Shown piece after piece: positions 59,481 to 64,000 of a stretch of DNA of 64,000 nucleotides. The translations under genes were made by a program, and so were the position numbers. The notes beneath the pieces were generated by a model that had not been told where the DNA came from, did not search any database, and saw only the letters and a program-made list of their open reading frames with translations. The stretch is from Mycobacteroides saopaulense (GTDB lineage: Bacteria; Actinomycetota; Actinomycetes; Mycobacteriales; Mycobacteriaceae). The stretch is from positions 744,001 through 808,000 of the forward strand of contig NZ_CP010271.1 in NCBI RefSeq assembly GCF_001456355.1. The letters run 5' to 3'. Numbering within the stretch: position 1 is the first letter of the stretch; each line of letters begins with the position of its first letter.

Positions 59481-59895
59481 GCCGCTGGCGGACGAGGTGT
59501 GGCGCGCCATGGCGAGCCTGGTTCTCGACAACCGTGACGGCTGGCGACGGGCGGTGGTCGAGCAGACCGGGCTGCCGTTCAGTCGGGTGCGCATCCTGAG
59601 AAGGCTTGCGCGGCAGTCCCTGACGATGAAAGGGATCGCCGAGGCCACGGCGCTGGATGCCCCGGCCACCACCGTGGCGGTGAGCGATCTGGAGAAGCGC
59701 GGGTTGGTGGTGCGCCGAGTCGACCCGGACAACCGCCGGTGCAAACGGGTGTCGTTGACCGAGGAGGGGCAGCGGTTGATGGCGGCCATCGCCGAGCTGG
59801 ACGATCCGGCACCGGCCGGACTGGTCGGACTCGACGAGGCGGACCTGAGTTCCCTGCGCGAGATCCTGCAGAGGGCAACCGGCCCCCGCCCCTGA
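59470..59895 (+). CDS. MarR-family regulator of the efflux pump
   Basis: A 141-residue winged-helix protein. LTMKGIAEATALDAPATTVAVSDLEKRGLVVRRVD (by its ends) is the recognition region at about residues 55-90, followed by the wing DPDNRRCKRVSLTEEGQRLM. GTG 59470 (VSDRPLADEVW) overlaps the transporter gene. Likely role: repress the pump by binding the inverted repeat at 58019-58038 and release on substrate. Confidence 0.88.
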   Translation: MSDRPLADEVWRAMASLVLDNRDGWRRAVVEQTGLPFSRVRILRRLARQSLTMKGIAEATALDAPATTVAVSDLEKRGLVVRRVDPDNRRCKRVSLTEEGQRLMAAIAELDDPAPAGLVGLDEADLSSLREILQRATGPRP

Positions 59896-59902
59896 ACGGC
59901 GG

Positions 59903-60886
59903 CTAGACCGAGGTACGTAGTTCTGCGAGCAGGGGTTCGGCCGCTTCGGACAGAAAGCGGTCCTGGTGGTCGCCGCCGACTTGCACCAGTGCGATGTCGG
60001 TAAAGCCCGCTTCGGTGTAGGCGCGCGCCTGTTCGATGATTTTTCCGAAATCCGAACCGCAGGGGATGTTTTCGGCGACGTCCTCCGGCCGTACGAACTT
60101 CGTCGCGGCGGCGAAACCAGCGGGAGTCGGGAGGTCGGCGTTGACCGGCCAACCACCCGCGAACCAGCGAAACTCGGCATGGGCGCGCTTGATCGCGGAC
60201 TCTCGGTCGGTGTCCCAGCAGATGGGTAGCTGGCCGATCACCCGGCTTTCCTGCGGAGCGGCGGCTGAACGGCGTGCCTGCCGCCATCCGTCCACGATGT
60301 CCGCGTCCGGTGCCACCGCGATCAAGTGGTCGGCGACCGGTGCAAAACTCGCCGCGGTCTCGCCGCTGGATACCGCGACACCGATGGGAACCGGTGTGTC
60401 AGGCAGGTCCCATAGCCGGGCGGAATCTACCTCGAAGTAATCGCCCTTGCGGTCCACGTGCTCCCCGCAGAGCAGGTCGCGAATGATCTGGATTGCCTCT
60501 CGGAGCATGGCCTGGCGCCGCCGTACCGTCGGCCAACCTTCTCCGACGACGTGTTCGTTGAGGTTCTCGCCACTGCCCAGGCCCAGTGTGAACCGTCCGT
60601 CGGCGAGAATCTGCAGGGTGGCTGCCTTCTGCGCGACGACGACAGGGTGATAGCGCATCGTCGGGCAGGTCACATAGGTTGCCAGGTCCACACGCTCGGT
60701 GGCCTGGGCCACCGCGCCCAGCACCGTCCAGGCGTAGGGAGCGTGTCCTTGCGAGCTGAGCCACGGGGAATAGTGGTCGCTGGACACTTCGAAGTCGAAT
60801 CCCGCCTCCTCGGCGGCGATGGCGTAGCGGACAAGGTCTTTTGGCCCGCTCTGTTCTGTCATCAAGGTGTAGCCAAAACGCGTCAT
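59903..60886 (-). CDS. F420-dependent LLM-class oxidoreductase
   Basis: A 327-residue TIM-barrel enzyme of the luciferase-like, F420-dependent group (TIGR03557-like). FGYTLMTEQSGPKDLVRYAIAAEEAGFDFEVSSDHYSPW at the N-terminus is represented by EEAGFDF and SDHYSPW, with GLGSGENLNEHVVGEGWP near residue 105. DVAENIPCGSD lies near the C-terminus. Family members use F420 or F420H2 to oxidise or reduce sugars phosphates, alcohols or lipids; substrate unknown. ATG 60886 is chosen over the much longer open frame upstream, which overlaps the next gene. It converges with marR, eight bases apart. Confidence 0.9.
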   Translation of the reverse strand: MTRFGYTLMTEQSGPKDLVRYAIAAEEAGFDFEVSSDHYSPWLSSQGHAPYAWTVLGAVAQATERVDLATYVTCPTMRYHPVVVAQKAATLQILADGRFTLGLGSGENLNEHVVGEGWPTVRRRQAMLREAIQIIRDLLCGEHVDRKGDYFEVDSARLWDLPDTPVPIGVAVSSGETAASFAPVADHLIAVAPDADIVDGWRQARRSAAAPQESRVIGQLPICWDTDRESAIKRAHAEFRWFAGGWPVNADLPTPAGFAAATKFVRPEDVAENIPCGSDFGKIIEQARAYTEAGFTDIALVQVGGDHQDRFLSEAAEPLLAELRTSV

Positions 60887-60939
60887 GCCGGGGTGCGTAC
60901 CCGCCGCCGTCCGTCGTGAAACCTCTCTGCCGGATCCGG

Positions 60940-62409
60940 CTATCGCCCCTCCAACACCGCCCGGGCGGCGTGATATCCGCCCAATCCCGATACGCCGCCA
61001 CCTCGGCGAGAACCTGAGCCGCACAGCAGAACTCGGTCGTGATCGGTGGCCACGCCCCAGCGTTGCGCGGCGGTCTCCAACACTTCGTCGTCTTCGGCGA
61101 ACGGCCAGTGCAGCCCGCCGTGGAAGATGTTGCCCGCCGTCATCCCGAGGGCATTTTCCAGGTCGGTGGTGGTCTTGGTCTCGATACACGGCCGACCGTG
61201 CGCGTCGGTGGCCACCACATCGGTGATGGGCTCGGCCAACACGGAGTTCAGCGATGCCAGCACCGCATCCTGCAGTTGGGCGGCGGTGGCATCGAGCCCG
61301 TGTGGGGTGTGCAGGCCGAAGACCGTCAAGGTCTGAGTCCCCGACGCGCGCAGTTCGGGAGACAGGATGCTCGGGTCGGCCAGGGAGTGGCAATAGATCT
61401 CGCAGGGCAGTGGATCGGGGATCTGCCCGCGCGAGGCATCTTGGTAGGCACCCTCCAACTGGCTGTACGTCTCGTTGATATGGAATGTGCCGCCGAAAGC
61501 CTGTTCCGGCGTGACATTTTCATCGCGAAGCCGGGGCAGCCGGTTCAACAGCAGATTCACTTTCACCTGCGCGCCCGGCTGGCCGGGGGGCAACGGCTCA
61601 CCGAGTAGCCGAGCCAGCACGGTGGGGCTGACTCCACTGAGAACACGTTCGCCCACCACGGTGTGTTCCTCACCGACGGCGCGGTATTTCACCTCGCCGT
61701 CGGGATTGATCGACAAAACTTCGGCCCCGGTGCGCAATTCGGCGCCGTGTCGGCGTGCCGCAGATTCCAGTGAGCCGGTCACGGCACCCATGCCGCCGAT
61801 CGGTACATCCCACGGATTCATCTGGTGATACAGAAAGCAGATGTTCTGCTGCAGGGACGGATCATCTGCACTGGCAAAGGTACCGATCAGCGCATCGGTC
61901 AGCAGGACGCCGCGCCGCAGGTCGTCGGGTGTGGCCGCACGGATCGCCTCGCCGATCGGTGTTTCGATCAGCTGCTCCCACGCACCGGTGCGGATGTCGC
62001 TGCGTCGTCGCAGCGGTTCCAGCATCGAGTCCCACAGCGGCCGGGTGACTGAATCGCACAGTGCCCCGAATTCCGCGAAATCATCTGTGGTGGCAAGGAA
62101 TCCGCTGCGTCCCTGATCGGCAGGATCCGGTGTGTATGACGCGTACTTGCGACGTGCCAGTCGCACATCCAGGCCCAGGTCGTCGATGATCTGTCGCGGC
62201 ATGAGGCTCACCAGATACGAGTATCGAGAAAGTCGTGCGTCCACGCCCTCGAAGGCGAGAGCAGATATCGCCGCTCCGCCCAGCACGTCGAGCCGCTCCA
62301 GCAACAGCACGCGTTGGCCCCCGCGGGCCAGATACGCAGCGGCGGTCAGGGCGTTGTGCCCGCCGCCGACGATTACGGTGTCATACGTGTCAGATTCGGT
62401 GACGCCCAT
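60940..62409 (-). CDS. Phytoene-desaturase-like FAD oxidoreductase
   Basis: A 489-residue flavoprotein. The N-terminus holds VIVGGGHNALTAAAYLARGG (residues ~12-31) for FAD binding. QQNICFLYHQMNPWDVPIGGMGAVTGSLE (by its ends) and LCGSGSRRGGGVSGLGGYHAA at the C-terminus place it with PYROXD2/CrtI-like dehydrogenases. It corresponds to Rv0897c, which also follows gltA2 in M. tuberculosis. ATG 62409 is used; the frame stays open to 62481. Substrate is unknown. Confidence 0.87.
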   Translation of the reverse strand: MGVTESDTYDTVIVGGGHNALTAAAYLARGGQRVLLLERLDVLGGAAISALAFEGVDARLSRYSYLVSLMPRQIIDDLGLDVRLARRKYASYTPDPADQGRSGFLATTDDFAEFGALCDSVTRPLWDSMLEPLRRRSDIRTGAWEQLIETPIGEAIRAATPDDLRRGVLLTDALIGTFASADDPSLQQNICFLYHQMNPWDVPIGGMGAVTGSLESAARRHGAELRTGAEVLSINPDGEVKYRAVGEEHTVVGERVLSGVSPTVLARLLGEPLPPGQPGAQVKVNLLLNRLPRLRDENVTPEQAFGGTFHINETYSQLEGAYQDASRGQIPDPLPCEIYCHSLADPSILSPELRASGTQTLTVFGLHTPHGLDATAAQLQDAVLASLNSVLAEPITDVVATDAHGRPCIETKTTTDLENALGMTAGNIFHGGLHWPFAEDDEVLETAAQRWGVATDHDRVLLCGSGSRRGGGVSGLGGYHAARAVLEGR

Positions 62410-62435
62410 GGGAGAACTGTACGGCCTCCGCGCGG

Positions 62436-63755
62436 TCAGTCGATACTCTTCAGGACGGCCTCGAACTCTGTGCAGAACCAATCCACGTCTGTCCGCGAGA
62501 ATGCCAGCGGGGGTCTGATTTTCAGCACATTACCGTCCTGTCCGCATACGGAGATCAGCACCCGCCGGTCTCGCAGTGCATTCACGATATGCAGTGCTCC
62601 CGCACGGTCGGGTGTGCGAGAACCGGGATCGACCACCACCTCGACTCCGGTGTACAGGCCGGTGCCCCGGATATCGGCGAGCCTGACGTGCCGCGAGGCC
62701 AGCGAACGCAACTCGGTGCGCAGCATCGCGCCCACTTCGGCGGCGTGGAGCTGCAGCTTCTCATCCTCGATGACATCCAGCACGGCAGATGCTGCGGCCA
62801 TGGAGACGGGATTTCCGCCAAAGGTGTTGAAGTAGGGCACTTCCTGCGCGAACGGGGCCAGCACCTGGGACGTTGCCGCCATGGCCGAGACCGGAATGCC
62901 ATTGGCCATGGGTTTGCCCATGGTCACCAGGTCCGGCACCACACCGTGACGGATGAACCCCCACATGGCCTCACCGGTGCGGGCGAATCCTGGTTGGACC
63001 TCGTCGGCGATCAGTACACCGCCTGCCTTGCGCACAACCTCGGCGGCCGGTTCGAGTACCGAGGCGTCGGGGTAGATGCCATCCGAGGAGAAGATCGTGT
63101 CCACCACCAGGCAACTCAAACCGTAGCCCGCCGAGCACAAGTCTTCGATGGCGCGGGATACATCCGAGGCGAAGGTGCCGGCCAGATCCGCCGGCAGTGT
63201 CCGATAGCTGTCGGGCGCGGCGACCGTGCGTACATGTGGACCCAGTGAATCTCCGCCGAGCGACGGGGAGATGGCGGTGACCGCCGCGGTGTTTCCGTGG
63301 TAGGCGTCACTGGTCACGATGACTCCCGTTTGGCCCGTGTACTTCTGGGCGACTCGCAGTGCCAGGTCGTTGGCCTCTGAACCTGTGCACGCGTACATCA
63401 CCCGGTCGATGGCGCCGGGCATGGTGGCAAGTAGACGTTCGGAGTAGTCGACGATGCCGTTGTGGAGATACCGAGTGTGCGTGTTGAGGGTGGACATCTG
63501 CCGGGTGACCGCGTCCACGACGTGCGGATGGCAGTGGCCGACGCTGGCCACGTTGTTGTAGGCGTCCAGATAGCGGTTGCCTTCGATATCGAACAGATGG
63601 CTGCCCTGCCCGCGTACCAGATGGACGGGCCGTTCGTAGAACAGCCGGTAGGCCGGGCCGAGCATGCGTTGCCGCGCCGAGATCAGTGACTCGATGTCCG
63701 GATCTTCGTGCTGTCCGGCATAACTGTTCGAATCCATGATGTTGGAAAAGCTCAT
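62436..63755 (-). CDS. Class-III aminotransferase
   Basis: A 439-residue PLP-dependent enzyme. CTGSEANDLALRVAQKYTG near residue 118 binds the PLP phosphate, LIADEVQPGFARTG near 255 provides the ring-nitrogen aspartate, and TMGKPMANGIPVSAM near 285 the Schiff-base lysine. It resembles the alanine-glyoxylate/ethanolamine-phosphate phospho-lyase branch more than GABA transaminases, but substrate is not certain. ATG 63755 overlaps the stop of the permease gene, so transport and transamination of one amino compound are probably linked. Confidence 0.9.
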   Translation of the reverse strand: MSFSNIMDSNSYAGQHEDPDIESLISARQRMLGPAYRLFYERPVHLVRGQGSHLFDIEGNRYLDAYNNVASVGHCHPHVVDAVTRQMSTLNTHTRYLHNGIVDYSERLLATMPGAIDRVMYACTGSEANDLALRVAQKYTGQTGVIVTSDAYHGNTAAVTAISPSLGGDSLGPHVRTVAAPDSYRTLPADLAGTFASDVSRAIEDLCSAGYGLSCLVVDTIFSSDGIYPDASVLEPAAEVVRKAGGVLIADEVQPGFARTGEAMWGFIRHGVVPDLVTMGKPMANGIPVSAMAATSQVLAPFAQEVPYFNTFGGNPVSMAAASAVLDVIEDEKLQLHAAEVGAMLRTELRSLASRHVRLADIRGTGLYTGVEVVVDPGSRTPDRAGALHIVNALRDRRVLISVCGQDGNVLKIRPPLAFSRTDVDWFCTEFEAVLKSID

Positions 63756-64000
63756 CGTTCGTGTGCCTCCTCAAGCACTGTTCTTCCGAGGTCCTCGTAG
63801 CGGTTGGGTGCGACGTACTTGAGGACGAGTGCCAAAGTGACGCCGCCGATTCCGGTGGCAGCAACGACCCAGGGAATCGAGGCGAAGACCCAGTCACTGG
63901 CCGCGGTTCCGGCGGCGAACGAGGCGTGCTGGGCCAGCAGGTAGACGACGTAGATCATGCCCAGCCCGCCCAATAACGGTGCCACCAGGGTTCGGAACCA
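63752..64000 (-). CDS. Amino-acid/polyamine permease, C-terminal part
   Basis: The last 82 residues of a polytopic permease that continues beyond the right edge. Two helices are visible (LLGGLGMIYVVYLLAQHA and WVVAATGIGGVTLALVL), then a short cytoplasmic tail NRYEDLGRTVLEEAHER. Layout and coupling to an aminotransferase fit an APC-superfamily amino-acid permease. The stop shares bases with the aminotransferase start (ATGA). Confidence 0.72.
   Translation of the reverse strand, partial: WFRTLVAPLLGGLGMIYVVYLLAQHASFAAGTAASDWVFASIPWVVAATGIGGVTLALVLKYVAPNRYEDLGRTVLEEAHER

Noticed and set aside
60887..61393. Upstream extension of the F420-dependent oxidoreductase
   Set aside because: The added part is Arg/Gly-rich shadow sequence over the next gene; homology starts at ATG 60886.

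Overview
The window is high-GC actinobacterial DNA and reads as a rapidly growing mycobacterium, most likely of the Mycobacteroides abscessus/chelonae group. The reasons are a trehalose polyphleate (TPP) locus, a complete yrbE/mce operon, F420-type and PapA/MmpL/FAAL proteins, and a core gene order (serC, an AurF-like gene, fprB, a VOC protein, citA, then gltA2 and a phytoene-desaturase-like oxidoreductase) that matches what I recall of M. tuberculosis Rv0884c-Rv0897c. Species assignment is inference.

Layout. 1-9.85 kb: the 5' end of ohrR with a perfect operator, a GT2/GtrA plus GT39 membrane glycosyltransferase pair, serC, an AurF-like diiron oxygenase coupled to fprB, a VOC protein, citA and pdxH. 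9.85-29.4 kb: the TPP locus. A Gap/Sap-like membrane protein lies beside a leftward operon papA3-mmpL10-PE-fadD23, and a divergent 11-kb bimodular PKS gene follows. The PKS (KS-AT-KR-ACP / KS-AT-DH-ER-KR-ACP, both ATs malonyl-type) fits phleic acids, whose backbone alternates one double bond and one saturated unit every four carbons. An MFS transporter gene follows.

30.8-54.8 kb: an accessory region between the TPP locus and gltA2, visibly richer in A/T than the flanks. It holds a thiolase, two DUF2236 (Lcp/MpaB-type) oxygenase genes that share an inverted-repeat operator around a TetR gene, a second TetR divergent from a ferredoxin-P450 pair, a SnoaL-like protein, a third TetR, and a ten-gene yrbE/mce operon ending with a third DUF2236 gene. 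Its right end is decayed: an inverted partial copy of a cupin gene, a frameshifted second copy of the SRPBCC gene that marks the left end, and the C-terminal stub of an FAD oxidoreductase. The gene set suggests uptake of a hydrophobic (steroid/isoprenoid/lipid-like) substrate by the Mce transporter and its oxidation by P450/DUF2236 enzymes. The substrate is unknown.

54.9-64 kb: core-like genes again. These are a GlxA-type AraC regulator coupled to a DJ-1/PfpI enzyme, gltA2, a DHA2 efflux pump with its MarR regulator behind a perfect inverted repeat, an F420-dependent LLM oxidoreductase, the phytoene-desaturase-like oxidoreductase, and a class-III aminotransferase coupled to an amino-acid permease that runs off the window.

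No tRNA, rRNA, CRISPR array or intact insertion sequence was recognised. All identities come from reading motifs by eye; no search was run.
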